A DNA stretch of 64,000 bases from Asterias amurensis (GCF_032118995.1 NC_092660.1:3239501-3303500), one strand, 5' to 3'. Positions 10,651 to 22,394 are shown, counted from the stretch's first letter. The notes: generated from the letters alone by a model not told the origin. Numbers and translations: made by a program.

Positions 10651-11221
10651 GCTGCACTAGTAAGAAAGAAGAGGAAGATGAAAATCCCATAGACTTGAAG
10701 AATTCCCAATGGGAAAGTTCTTTGCTCTTTGCCAAATGAAAATTGCTTTGCCCTCTGTAAAGATGAAATTCCAGTCCCGTAAACCAAAAGGGAAACTGAT
10801 TTTTGGGTACAATGTTAATAATTTTGGGTTGAACAAAAATACTAATAACAAGAGCGAGAACTGAACCTGCTTCCTCCAGTTTAGCCTTTAGGAGAGGTGA
10901 TCCCTCTGTTCTTTCCAGGTCATATCCTAAACTTAGTTGTGATCCAGGCCTGATACTTCATGGAGGCAACAAAAGTGATTGCCCCCTGGTCACTGCCTTG
11001 GTGCCCTGGAAATGCTCCACTAGAAGTTTGCAATTTCCTCATAGCGTTACCAAGGAGGAAATGTCTTGGTGCCCTTGTCTTTTCTAAAAACGAAGCTTAC
11101 AGACAGGCCTGGTGATCCCTGGCTAAATGTGCGACAGTTAAAATGATTTTGCTCTTGAACATCTTTACATGGCTGTTTTGTTTGTATGTTAAACTTTGTT
11201 TTCCTTTTTTCATTTATTCAG

Positions 11222-11459
11222 ATCAACTAATCCAGAAACATCCCCCCACTGAGTGAGAAAGTTAAGGATTGTGGTTGCGCTGATCGCTGCCTATGGCACC
11301 AGAGCTACCAGCCAATAAAGTCATCATATGGGAGCCCACCCACGGCAGGTGCCATCTCAGAAGACCCACCAAGACCATGCTCAAGACCCTCATCGAGGAT
11401 GCAGGACAGTGAGTGTCGAACCGATCAACGCTTCGGGCAGTCAATCAACCTTATTGCAG
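11222..11459 (+). other. Candidate exon copy 2, broken
   Basis: Splice borders are as at 9520. An extra C in the CATCCCCCC run shifts the frame and gives an early TGA. Confidence 0.45.
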
Positions 11460-11599
11460 GTAAGCCTACATAATTAAACATTTTTGGCAGTGATAGGAAA
11501 GCTTGCTTTTCATAAGGAAAACTTTTAACCAACTTTAAGTTACCCTGGAGAAACCTCCAACGACTCATACCCCTTCCGATTTGTTTTTTAAAGCTAAAT

Positions 11600-11785
11600 C
11601 AGTGAAAAGAAATTCTCTGCCCTCACAGGTACCCATTAACCTGTGGGTGGAGAGAAGCAATAATAGTTCAGTATCTTGCTCAGGGACACAAGTGTCACGA
11701 CCGGCTCTGAAACCTCAGTCTGCTGAACAGAAACACTAGAGCTTAAGTTCGGTGCTCTAAACCGCTCGGCCACGACACCCCACTT
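11600..11785 (-). repeat. tRNA-derived SINE
   Basis: This is the counterpart of 9880-10060 in unit 2. Confidence 0.55.
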
Positions 11786-12179
11786 CTAAATTAAACTTCC
11801 CCAAAAAGCTGACACTTTCCTTGTTAGTGTGTCAACGCTCTACCAACTGAGCAGGGTTTGAACCAGCGACCTCCAGATTAACGTGCTGGCGTTCTACAAA
11901 AGGTCGAGTCACGCTACAGTGTGACTCGCCCTTAACTGAACTATCTAGCCTGAATAATGGTGGTCTCCCTATTTTGTCAATATCTGTCTAGAGGTTTTCA
12001 GTCAGAAGCCAATCAACTTATAACTGCTGTAAGGCTGGGGATCACACCCAAGTTTACAAAACAACCTGGGAAGCTGCCCCTTTATAATCGGATTATTTCA
12101 AATATCAAAGAAATAAACTCAGGCCTGGAATTTCATGGAGGCCATGGTCTCTGTTTCCTGTGGTCTTTGCATTGGTGCC

Positions 12180-12390
12180 AGCCCCTTAGGAGGTGTCGTG
12201 GCTGAGCGTTTAAAAGCACCCACTGAACTCAAGCTCTGACCTGTTCAAGGGAGTATGGGTTTGGGAGTCGTGCACTGAACCACTGCTTCATCATTAAAAA
12301 CAAAACAAGTACATACTTATCGCAAAGAGAAGGGGCTCGCCCTGGTTGGTCTGGCAGTACGACTGTCTTCAATTATGAAGGCTGCACTAG
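12180..12390 (+). repeat. Diverged SINE, forward
   Basis: This is the counterpart of 10450-10650, with head GTCGTGGCTGAGCG. Confidence 0.5.
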
Positions 12391-12942
12391 TAAGAAAGAA
12401 GATGAAAAAGAAAAATCCCATAGACTTTAAGAATTCCCAATGGAAGCCCTTTGCTCTTTGCAAAATGAAAATGGCTTTGCCCTCTCAAAGATGAAATCCC
12501 AGTCCCGTTCTTTCTAGGTACAATGTTAATAATTTTGGGTTAAACAAACAAAATAATAACAAGAGCGGGAACTGAACCTGCTTCCTGCAGATTAATTTTT
12601 AGGAGAGGTGACCTCTCTGTCGCTTCCCAGGTCATATCCTAAACTTGGTTGTGATTCAGGCCAGATACTTCATGGAGGCAACAAAAGTGATTGCCCCCAT
12701 GCCCCCTGGTCACTGCCTTGGTGCCCTTGAAATGCTCCAGTATAAATTTGCAATTTCCTCATAGCGTCACCAAGGAGAAAATGTCTTGGTGCCCTTGTCT
12801 TTTCTAAAAACAAAGCCAACAGACAGGCCTGGTGATCCCTGGCTAAATGTGCAACAGTTCAAATAATTTTACTCTTTGAACATCTTTACATGGCTGTTTT
12901 GTTTGTTTGTTAAACTTTGTTTTCCTTCTTTCATTTATTTAG

Positions 12943-13145
12943 ATAACTAATTCAGAAACATCCCCCACTGAGTGAGAAAGTCCATAACCCGCAGCCAATA
13001 AATTCATCATATGGGAGCCCACCCACGGCAGCAGGTGCCATCCCAGAAGACCCACCAAGACCATGCTCAAGACCCTAATCGAGGATGCAGGACAGAGAGT
13101 GTCGAACCGCTTAACGCCTTGTGCAGTCAATCAACCTTATTGCAG
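12943..13145 (+). other. Candidate exon copy 3, broken
   Basis: It is 35 bases shorter than copy 2 through an internal deletion. The donor TTGCAG|gtaagcc is kept and the acceptor is weaker (ttatttag). Confidence 0.4.
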
Positions 13146-13159
13146 GTAAGCCTACATAA

Positions 13160-13163
13160 TTAA
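13160..13163. repeat. TTAA target duplication, left
   Basis: It matches 17960-17963. The paralogous units at 11460-11490 and 19634-19665 show the empty site, CATAATTAAACATTT, with a single TTAA. Confidence 0.9.
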
Positions 13164-13579
13164 AGATGGACTATAACGGTACTCCTACATTAAAATCACT
13201 ATCAGAACTTGTTTATGTTGTGTTCAGCTATCAATTCATTGTTGTGGTCATGTTTTTCTCCAAATAATTTTGCTACAATTTGACCGAAAAAATTTGACCT
13301 CGATTCTTCGATTTTGAAATTTCCCGCCCTGTACTGGTTCCCGGCTATTAAACCAACACTGAAATCCAAGCGGATTTGTAAACCAGCGGACGTCTTGAAC
13401 GCGGTCAAAAAATGGTGATGTCATACCCATGAAGCAACGATAGTAAACAAAGATTACACCATGTTACTCCGTGTGTTGTGTATGCGTTTTCATCCACACT
13501 ATAGGCGTGCGTGTGTGCTACGAAGCTTTTTGTTTTTAATGTATCAGCTATAAATACTGCCGACTATTTAGTTGTTTGT

Positions 13580-15200
13580 GGATGCACTAGAAGTTTCAAA
13601 GTTTGTGTAAGAAGCCTGGATCGATTCCGAAATTTAAACCTCTAAACATCGAGAGCATTCAGGGGGATCTTCTACCACCAGGCCCCAGCCAGTGCTGCTT
13701 GTGCATGCTACGACGTCGGCGGGGTCCCTCTGCCGTGGCCCTGGTCGCAAGTGGCCGTGGAACAGCAAAAGAATCAAGTGGCATTACAGAAACGAGAGGG
13801 AGAAAAGCCTGGTAAGTACTTGTTAATAATTTTTTTAATCTATTACTGAGAAACTATCTCCATTATTAATTCAGGCCCAATAGGCCTACATGTACATGTA
13901 ATTGTAATAAGAAAAATAGTAAACAATCTCTACCCTTTTCATGCAAGGAACAATCATCTTGTTGTCAAATGACACGATGTGCATGCTCTGAATCTGACCC
14001 GACTACCATAAAATAGCTGCATAGTGTATTGACTCTGTTGAGTGATGAATCCATGTAGCCACCCAAGTGCTTTAGGCATGTTTATGCCCTGATTTTCCGT
14101 TTCTGGCATGTTCATGCTCAACCATGTGTGAACACTATATTAATCCATTTAAAAATTGATTGTTACAGTTAACAGTTTATTGGCCTCGCTGACATGTATT
14201 TATATTCTATGCTGGATTGCTGGACATTGTTTTTGCCAAAGCTGCCTAAGAATTGTTCGCTTTTTTTTTTTAAGGCACAGCTCAAAAATATGTTCAAACT
14301 CCCATCCATATAATTGCCCATCCATGGTCATTCAGAATTTTTCTCTCCTAATTCAGGAATTACCAATTCCAGAGAAGTTTAATCTGAAGTTTTCCTATAG
14401 CTGTGTTTATTGGCTTGGCACGGTTAATTATGGAGTATTTACTATATTTGAATTTGTAAAAGAAGGCCAGTTCTTTTTCAGCACTAGTTTTTTTATTTAT
14501 TTATTTATTTTTTGTTTTTATATTTTTTTGTACAGAAATAACTCGCAGCTCTACACTACAATGAGAATGCAGGACGAAGACAATGCAGTACGGAGACATG
14601 CTAGCCAGAATTAGAAATGGAGACCTAAGATTCTCAATAGCACTTTAGGTAAGTAGTAGGCCTATGCATGCAAATTTTCAGAGGATCAGATGATTTCTTC
14701 ATTTTTAGTTTTTCAGCTGCCCCTTTGAAAACTGTTCACGGTGGAGGGGGGGGAGGGGATGGGGTGTTGAATCGCAAGAACCCCCCCCCCCCACCCCGAT
14801 CTGTACCTGAACAGTTTTGTACTAGGTGTAGATCTGGGGGAGGGGGGTGGTTGGAGGTCATGTTTTCTATCAGACATAAAGAAAACCTGCCCCTTGGTTT
14901 TGTTGCATGTGGACTCCTTTTGTACTGGTTTTGCGTTAACTCAAAAGAGAGATTGTCAGTACATGGTGTTACGTCAAACCTTCCGAGATTGTATTTCTGC
15001 CTTGTAAATTTTCAAGAAATCCCACATAACGATTATTTGGTTTTGTTTTTTATTTTTCATTAAACAGACACGCAAAGAATGCATGCACAATGCACTTGTT
15101 CATTGTCAGCAGGGTGACAAGACATGAAAACAACTCCATCCGCAGCTGATGTGTAACCCCTGTGTCATTGACATCAACCTTCACCAGCCGGAAAAGGATG
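13580..15200 (+). pseudogene. Decayed plus-strand gene of the TTAA element (three exon-like segments)
   Basis: Segment 1 ends at a donor at 13811 (AGCCTG|gtaagt) and in one frame reads SKRIKWHYRNEREKSL. Segment 2 (14536-14648) has an acceptor after a T-rich tract and a donor (TTTAG|gtaagt). One of its frames reads LAALHYNENAGRRQ, with a TAA just before it and a TAG after it. Segment 3 starts at 15068 after aaacag. From memory, the 'KWHY..R' plus 'LAALHYNENAGR' pairing occurs in transposon-linked proteins of marine invertebrates. I cannot name its function. Confidence 0.4.
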
Positions 15201-15282
15201 CAACAGCTTTTTTTTTTTTTTTGGGGGGGGGGGGTGGGGGTTTAAAGGTAGTGGGTTCAACTTTGTTTGAAGAAAGAATGAC

Positions 15283-15890
15283 CTGTGTCCAGTTTCATGG
15301 ATCCCCAAATTCTGCGCTTACGATCACCGTTCTCTGCTTATGTCCAAACGCTAAATTTCTGAGCTTACTTTGTAAGCGTAGAATGCCTGGTATAAACCAA
15401 CTATGCACCCATGACCGGCCAAAGCCAAAATTCGCTGGTAACCTGTGAAACGCGCTTGATGTAAGCACAGAATTCCCTGCTTCCACAAGTGCTGATTCTT
15501 TGTTTACAGTATGCAGATCCATGAAACTGGGCCCTAGCTAGCCTGTACACATTGATTTTTTGGTGGTTTTTTTTTGGTGGGGGGGGGGTCCATGGTAGTA
15601 GAATCAACTTTGTTTAAAGAAAGAATGACCTGTGCCCAATTTCATGGATCTGTTCACCACCAAAATGTGCGCTATGATCACGGTTCTCTGCTTACGTCCA
15701 AAGGCTAAATTTCTGCGCTTACTTTGTAAGCGTAGAATGCCTGGTATAAACCAAGTATGCACCCATGACCCGCAAAAGCCAAAATTTGCTGGTAACCTGT
15801 GAAACACGCTTGACGTAAGCACAGAATTTCCTGCTTCCGCAAGTGTCGATTCTTTGTTTACAGTAAGCAGATCCATGAAATTGGGCCCTA
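15283..15890. repeat. Two copies of a palindromic 'cccaatttcatgg' element in a larger repeat
   Basis: Copies at 15283-15535 and 15630-15890 share TGCGCTTAC, CCTGGTATAAACCAA and ATCCATGAAA, with inverted ends (TTTCATGGATC and GATCCATGAAA). A third relative is at 38480-38710. Each sits beside a poly-T/poly-G tract (15205-15240, 15565-15590, 15930-15957) and the block CAACTTTGTTTRAA. Confidence 0.6.
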
Positions 15891-16104
15891 GCTTGTACAC
15901 ATTGATGTGGCTTTTTATTTTATTTTTTATATATATATTTTTTTTTGGGGGGGGGGTAACCAGGGTAGTACAATCAACTTTGTTTAAAAACAGAATGACA
16001 TGGTCAGTACACAATGATTTTATTATATTCTTTTAATGTACAACTTAATTTACAATTTACAAAGAGAACCACAGCTAACTAGGTACATAACATGGCTTAG
16101 GTTT

Positions 16105-16300
16105 TCTTTTTTGGGGGGGAGGGGCGTTGACAGGGTTGTATAGTTAACTTTTTTTGATGACGGAATGTTCAGATGATTTCGCTATCACTAGGCAACCTTT
16201 TTTCAATTTTGATATTTTAAACTCAAAAATAAACTATTGTCGTTTGCAAATACATACAGTTTTAGTGTTGTCGTTATTATGGAGGTGTACATGGCTTCTG

Positions 16301-16332
<32 letters not shown>

Positions 16333-16335
16333 TTT
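16105..16335. repeat. Poly-T/poly-G tracts
   Basis: Short homopolymers occur at 16108-16122 and a run of nearly 30 T at 16300-16329. No gene is seen. Confidence 0.7.
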
Positions 16336-16452
16336 CTGCTAACCAAGTTGAATGTTGTTACCATGTTAATCATAGTGTATTGTTGACAACAGGGGACAAG
16401 TTTATTGCACATAAGTGCTAAATTAATCAATTTGAACCACACACCTAATTTT

Positions 16453-16597
16453 ATAAGCCATAGTAATTTACATTTTATGTCTTTCAGAGGGGTGGGTGGT
16501 TCAAATTAAATTAATCAATTTGAACCACCCACCCATCTGAAAGAAACAAAATGAAATAATATAAATGTACATTTATACGTAAATTATTATGGCTTAT
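16453..16597. repeat. Long imperfect palindrome
   Basis: The left arm (16453-16507) and right arm (16517-16597) are reverse complements with small gaps, sharing GTGGGTGGTTCAAATT and ATAAGCCATARTAATTTAC. It lies where the two gene remnants of the element converge. Confidence 0.7.
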
Positions 16598-16609
16598 CAA
16601 ATTATTTCT

Positions 16610-17640
16610 CACTCCCTTCGGATCATTATAACTTGGAAAATTGTTACGACTGAAGACAAATAAACCAAAGCAAAGCTGCCTAGTCCGTTGGTGGATACGA
16701 AAATCCTTCCACTGTACTGTACACGAGGGTTTGGAAACGTCCTTCGTGTTGCTGCCATCAAACATGATGTCAGTGGCAGCGGTTGAACGGACAAGATAGT
16801 CCTAAGCTCACCACTTGCTGATAATCATCATTGCAGTGTTTTCTGTAAAACAAAACAAAAGAATTCATACAAAATTATTAACAAAAGAATTCATACAAAA
16901 TTATTAACAACAGATTTGTGGTTTGCATGGTGAAGTGTTAATATTGCATGTGTGTACCTGAATTGGTTTAAAACTATACCCATGCCAGAATGCAATCATA
17001 ATCCAAAGTAGCAGTTACATACATGTACATGAGATATTTGTGTAGATGCACGTGTCAACCACCACGCAGTTACTTGGTGGAGAAAAACAACAACATAGGT
17101 TATCTACAATATCAGTTTAAATTGATAATGTATGAATTTTGCCAACAAAGTATAAAACGCAAGACAAAAATTACCCCTCCCCTCACATTTCTACTGCCTA
17201 AGTCGGTGCATGTGTTGTTCACATACATGTATTATAACGTGAATGGAGGTAAACAATAAACCTTGTCCATCATGTTTGTTCATGTTTTAATTTAGTCAAG
17301 GATAGCCTTCAACTATTTTTGGGAGCAGAAATAAATCGATCAAACGAAGCATCATTCAGTATAATTCATGAAACGTTTTGTGGCCTTACCAGTCTGTCTT
17401 TAGCCGTCGATCATCAGGGTTTGGCTCATCGTCTTTGGCCTGACGATCATCGTCCCCGGGCTGGTTAACTACATGTACTCATAACACGTCTTCGGCTTCT
17501 CTCTCGTCCGGTGAGCTCCCCTTATCGCTAGAGCCCTCACTTTCCTCTGAAATGCCTCCCTGACATGCCTTTTCCTCATCTATACTGTGGTTTTCCCAAG
17601 ACCCGCTGCCATCGGACATTTTCGCTGTTTTTTGTGTCAA
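16610..17640 (-). pseudogene. Decayed minus-strand gene with a P2X7 C-terminal-like segment
   Basis: Exon 1 has an ATG at 17619 and an acidic, Ser-rich start (MSDGSGSWENHSIDEEK) that meets a TGA at 17479. In another frame it continues acidic (DDDRQAKDDEPNPDDRR) to KTDW at a donor at 17390 (GACTG|gtaagg). Exon 2 starts at 16842 after ttttacag. One frame reads PLPLTSCLMAATRRTFPNP then VQYSG, which resembles the PSCVV..IR..FP...YTG block of the P2X7 'ballast' zinc domain found in many transposon-linked proteins. The WCxCGxC core expected between them is not seen. The homology is by eye. Confidence 0.4.
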
Positions 17641-17959
17641 AAAAATGCAGCCTATAGTGTCCGATGTTATTCCACATTCAATGTACATGTAAATTGCACG
17701 CACACGATCGACCTGACACACTGTGTACAGAGCTTCGGTACGTGGTGTGACGTCACACACTGTGTATGAATGGTTCGTGGGTCACCGGCTTTTGCCGAAA
17801 CTGAGTTTTCTGGGTCGGAGTACGCCGCGCGAATTTGTGTTTTTTTTTGCATGAAGGAAAAGGTTTTATTGAATACTACTAAAATATCAGTCCTTATTTT
17901 ACATTTCTTGTACAAAAATAATAATATTGGCTATATCAATAATCTGTTATAGTCCATCT

Positions 17960-17963
17960 TTAA
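17960..17963. repeat. TTAA target duplication, right
   Basis: This is the partner of 13160-13163. Confidence 0.9.
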
Positions 17964-18074
17964 ACATTTTTGGCAGTGATAGAAAAGCTTGCTTTTCATA
18001 AGGAAAACTTTTAACTAACTTTAAGTTACCCTGGTGAACCTCCAACGACACGTACCCCTTGCGATTTTTTTTTA

Positions 18075-18265
18075 AAGCTAATCAGTCAAAAGAACCATCT
18101 CTGCCCTCACAGGTACCCATTAACCCGTGGGTGGAGAGAAGCAATAATAGTTCAGTATCTTGCTCAGGGACACAAGTGTCACGACCGGGACTGAAACCTC
18201 AGTCTGATGAACAGAAACACAAGAGCTTAAGTTTGGTGCTCTAATCCGCTCGACCACGACACCCC
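18075..18265 (-). repeat. tRNA-derived SINE
   Basis: This is the unit 3 counterpart of 9880-10060. Confidence 0.55.
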
Positions 18266-18659
18266 ACTTCTAAATTAAACTTCCCCAAAAAGCTGACAGT
18301 TTCCTTGTTAGTGTGTCGACGCTCTACCAACTGAGCAGGGTTTGAACCAGCGACCTCCAGATTAATGTGCTGGCGTTCTACTAAAGGCCGTGTCACCCTG
18401 CGGTGTGACTCGGCCTTAACTGAACTATCTAGCCTGAATAATGGTGGTCTCCCTATTTTGTCAATATCTGTCTGGAGGTTTCCAGTCAGAAGCCAATCAA
18501 CTTATAACTGCTGTAAGGCTGGGGATCACACCCAAGTTTACAATACAACCTGGGAAGCTGCCCCTTTATAATCGGATTATTTCAAATATCAAAGAAATAA
18601 ACTCAGGCCTGGAATTTCATGGAGGCCTTTGCCTCTGTTTCCTCTGGTCTTTGCATTGG

Positions 18660-18855
18660 TGCCAGCCCCTTCGAGGTTTCGTGGCCAAGCTGAGTCGAGC
18701 TCTGACCTGTTCAAGGGAAGATGGGTTCGGGAGTCATGCACTGAACCACTGCTTCATCATTAAAAAAAACCAGTTCATACTTATCGCAAAGAGAAGGGGC
18801 TCGCCCTGGTTGGTCTGGCAGTACGACTGTCTTCAATTATGAATGCTGCACTAGA
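18660..18855 (+). repeat. Diverged SINE, forward
   Basis: This is the unit 3 counterpart of 10450-10650, with an internal loss of about 20 bases. Confidence 0.5.
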
Positions 18856-19395
18856 AAGGAAGAAGAGGAAAATGAAAATCCCATAGACTTTAAGAATTCC
18901 CAATGGAAGCCCTTTGCTCTTTGCAAAATGAAAATAGCTTTGCCCTCTCAAACATGAAATCCAAGTCCAGTTCTTTCTAGGTACAATGTTAACAATTTTG
19001 GGTTAAACAAAAAAAATAATAACAAGAGCGGGACTTGAACCTGCTTCCTCCAGATTAATTTTTAGGGGAGGTGATCCCTCTATTCTTTCCAGGTCATATC
19101 CTAAACTTAGTTGTGATCCAGGCCTGATACTTCATGGAGGCAACAAAAGTGATTGCCCCCTGGTCACTGCCTTGGTGCCCTTGAAATGCTCCACTAGAAA
19201 TTTGCAATTTCCTCATAGCGTTACCAAGGAGAAAATGTCTTGGTGCCCTTGTCTTTTCTAAAAACGAAGCCAACAGACAGGCCTGGTGATCCCTGGCTAA
19301 ATGTGTGGCAGTTAAAAAGATTTTGCTCTTGAACATCTTTACATGGCTGTTTTGTTTGTATGTTCAACTTTGTTTTCCTTCTTTCATTTATTAAG

Positions 19396-19633
19396 ATCAA
19401 CTAATCCAGAAACATCCCCCCACTGAGTGAGAAAGTTAAGGATTGTGGTTGCGCTGATCACTGCCTATGGCACCAGAGCTACCAGCCAATAAAGTCATCA
19501 TGTAGGAGCCCACCTACGGCAGGTGCCATCCCAGAAGACCCACCAAGACCATACTCAAGACCCTCATCGAGGATGCAGGACAGTGAGTGTCGAACCGATC
19601 AACGCCTCGTGCAGTCAATCAACCTTATTGCAG
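19396..19633 (+). other. Candidate exon copy 4, broken
   Basis: It carries the same extra C and early stop as copy 2. The donor TTGCAG|gtaagcc is kept. Confidence 0.45.
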
Positions 19634-19769
19634 GTAAGCCTACATAATTAAACATTTTTGGCAGTGATAGAAAAGCTTGCTTTTCATAAGGAAAACTTTT
19701 AACTAACTTTAAGTTACCCTGGTGAACCTCCAACGACTCGTACCCCTTGCGATTTGTTTATTAAAGCTA

Positions 19770-19860
19770 AATAAGTCAAAAGAACCATCTCTGCCCTCAC
19801 AGCCCATTTACCCCTGGGTGGAGAGAAGCAATAATAGTTCAGAGTCTTGCTCAGGGACAT
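19770..19860 (-). repeat. tRNA-derived SINE, cut by minisatellite
   Basis: Only the body remains. The sequence changes to the 54-bp array region after CAGGGACATTG. Confidence 0.5.
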
Positions 19861-19926
19861 TGCCCCTGGTGATTGTTTTAAATTTCCGGCCTACATTTAC
19901 TTAAACCGATGGAACTACTGGACTTA

Positions 19927-20720
19927 CATTACCCCTTGTGATTTTTCAAATTATAGGCCCATTTTGGTCAAAACTGCTAGACTTACCCCTTGTGATTTTT
20001 CAAATTATAGGCCCATTTTGGTCAAAACTGCTAGACTTACCCCTTGTGATTTTTCAAATTATAGGCCCATTTTGGTCAAAACTGCTAGACTTACCCCTTG
20101 TGATTTTTCAAATTATAGGCCCATTTTGGTCAAAACTGCTAGACTTACCCCTTGTGATTTTTCAAATTATAGGCCCATTTTGGTCAAAACTGCTAGACTT
20201 ACCCCTTGTGATTTTTCAAATTATAGGCCCATTTTGGTCAAAACTGCTGGACTTACCCCTTGTGATTTTTCAAATTATAGGCCCATTTTGGTCAAAACTG
20301 CTAGACTTACCCCTTGTGATTTTTCAAATTATAGGCCCATTTTGGTCAAAACTGCTGGACTTACCCCTTGTGATTTTTCAAATTATAGGCCCATTTTGGT
20401 CAAAACTGCTTGACTTCTCCCTTGTGATTTTTGAAATTTTGGGCCCAAATTTGATGAAACTGCTGGACTTACCCCTTGTAATTTTCCACATTTTTAGGCC
20501 CATATTGGTCAAAACTGCTGGACTTACTTACCCCTTGTGATTTTCCACATTTTTAGGCCCATATTGGTCAAAACTGCTGGACTTACTTACCCCTTGTGAT
20601 TTTTGAAATTTTTGGCCCAAATTTGATAAAACTGCTGGCTTTATCCCTTGTGATTTTTCAAATTTTAGGCCCGAATTGGTCGAAACTGCTAGACATTGCC
20701 CTTTGTGACTTTTTCAATTT
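19927..20720. repeat. 54-bp minisatellite, about 9 near-perfect plus diverged units
   Basis: The unit runs from ACTTACCCCTTGTG to AAAACTGCTAG and is nearly identical from about 19927 to 20410. It decays to 50-58-bp variants by 20720. Because 54 is divisible by three, two forward frames stay open for about 190 and 200 codons. That is a by-product of unit length, not evidence of a protein. Confidence 0.95.
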
Positions 20721-20800
20721 CAGGTCCAAATTTGTGTTGTGATTGCTGTATCATCAGAGCTGATACATTTTTTCTTGTTCTTTTTTTTTGTCTTCTACAG

Positions 20801-20855
20801 ATCAAAATCCCGTCAGAGAGTGTCAGATATCGCAAGGAGTCAGCGTCCATCACTG
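20801..20855 (+). other. Candidate exon
   Basis: A strong T-rich acceptor (tcttctacag|ATCAAA) precedes 55 bases ending at a weak donor (CACTG|gtagac). Its start resembles copies a and b (GAGTGTCAGAT versus 1-125). It may be a truncated third copy of that exon family. Confidence 0.35.
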
Positions 20856-20934
20856 GTAGACATGCACCACCTTGTTGTGTACTTTGTAATTATTTGTATT
20901 TTATAGGGATATAGTTAGAATTAATTGTGTGGTG

Positions 20935-21525
20935 AATCGCTCACACTTTTTGTTGTGTGGTAAATCGCTCACACTTTTTGTTGTGTGGTCAATCGCTGAC
21001 ACTATTGTTGTATGGTGAATCACTGACACTTTTTGTTGTATGGTGAATCACTGACACTTTTTGTTGTGTGGTGAATCACTGACACTTTTTGTTGTATGGT
21101 GAATCACTGACACTTTTTGTTGTGTGGTGAATCACTGACACTTTTTCTTGTGTGGTGAATCACTGACACTTTTTCTTGTGTGGTCAATTGCTCACACTTT
21201 TTGTTGTGTAGTGAATTTGCTGACACTTTTTGTTGTGGGGTGAATCGCTGACACTTTTTGTTGTGTGGTGAATTGCTGACACTTTTTGTTGTGTGGTGAA
21301 CCGCTGACAAAATTTGTTGTGTAGTGAATTTGCTGACACTTTTTGTTGTGTGGTGAATTGCTGACACTTTTTGTTGTGTGGTCAATCGCTGACACTTTTT
21401 GTTGTGTGGTGAATCGCTGACACTTTTTGTTGTGTGGTGAATCGCTGACACTTTTGGTTGTGTGGTGAACTGCTGACACTTTTTGTTGTGTGGTGAATCG
21501 CTCACACTTCTCTATGTGATGATCC
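20935..21525. repeat. 30-bp minisatellite, about 20 units
   Basis: The unit is close to GTGTGGTGAATCGCTGACAC followed by a T-rich spacer. The 30-base period leaves reverse frames open (10-residue repeat, SVSDSPHNKK). There are no spacers of the kind seen in CRISPR arrays. Confidence 0.95.
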
Positions 21526-21948
21526 ATACTTCCCTTGTGTGGTAAATCATCAAACTCACAAATTGAAACGTTGTCATTGCTTAATTAGTTATGTTTCTCT
21601 AAACTGTTCTAGCACTTTAATTTAGGCCATTCAATTTAGTGTGCTGATGCATGGAGTTGACAAACTTGGTTGCCATATAGTGGAGCCGGATGGGAATTTT
21701 TCCCCAAGAGGGTATTAGATAGGAGGGGTTTTGCCCATCTCATACATCAGCAACAGGTATGCAATATCTGATTTTTATGGTTTGGTTTTTTTAACCGTTA
21801 AACAATTTAAAAATACAGCACAAAATCTTGCTGTGCCTGGATTTCTGGAAATGTCAATTCTTTTATCAAAAATACAGAGTTGCATGCCTGAAATAGGAGA
21901 CACTTTAGTGTCTCAATTCTTAGAAGTCAAACAAAATTTGATCTCAAG

Positions 21949-22322
21949 GGAAGGTACACGTTTGGTTATTACTCAATACAAATGTAAACTTAAAAACTGA
22001 CTTGGTAACGAGCATTGGATAGCTGTTGATAGTATAAAACATTGTGGGAAACGACTCCCTCTGAAGTAACATAGTTTTAGAGAGATAGGTAATTTCTCAC
22101 TTAAATATTAAAAGACTTCTAGCTAGAAGTCTTTTATTCCTATCTGAAAGCACAATAATCCGTCCAACAAGTTTGTTTTTTTTTCATCTTTTTCTCACAA
22201 CTTTGATGACCAATTGAGCCAAAATTTTCACAGGATTGTTATTTTATGCTTATTTTTATGATGGGATACACCAAGTGAGAACACTGGTCTTTGATAGTTA
22301 CCAAACGTTTACAGTGCCTTTT
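21949..22322. mobile_element. Palindromic 'aaggcact' family element
   Basis: This is a full-length palindrome with ends AAGGTACACGTTTGG and its imperfect complement, and a perfect central hairpin AAAAGACTTCTAG/CTAGAAGTCTTTT at 22109-22134. It belongs to the same family as 24779-25129 and 54727-55118. Confidence 0.75.
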
Positions 22323-22394
22323 ATATTTCCTGTTTATTTATTAGTTGAATAATAGTTTAATAGTTTAAACAATCTTGTAGACTAGTCAACGTGT

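Larger units (their letters stand above)
13164..17959. mobile_element. 4.8-kb DNA transposon in a TTAA site
   Basis: The inverted ends are agatggactataac at 13164 and its exact reverse complement ending at 17959. A TTAA duplication, confirmed by empty sites in neighbouring units, brackets them. TTAA targeting is known for piggyBac and Kolobok transposons. No catalytic domain was recognised, so the superfamily is open. Exon-like segments run inward from both ends, and short repeats with poly-T/poly-G tracts fill the middle. Confidence 0.85.
8995..19860. repeat. Four-copy tandem array, about 1.69-kb unit, interrupted once
   Basis: The marker TTGGCAGTGATAG recurs near 9781, 11486, 17968 and 19661. 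Each unit holds a plus-strand exon-like segment, a reverse SINE, a forward SINE-like segment, and a block ending near the next exon. Unit 1 lacks part of the SINE region. The third boundary is broken by the 4.8-kb element at 13164-17959. The last unit is cut off at the 54-bp minisatellite. Confidence 0.85.

Noticed and set aside
13202-13430. Reverse open frames near the left end of the TTAA element
   Set aside because: Short, overlapping in two frames, no recognisable motif; more likely promoter-proximal sequence of the element.
19847-20540. Two overlapping frames of 188 and 200 codons
   Set aside because: They come from a 54-bp repeat whose period is a multiple of three; both frames are open equally.
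20935-21525. CRISPR-like array
   Set aside because: Repeats are directly adjacent with no unique spacers, and the genome is animal.
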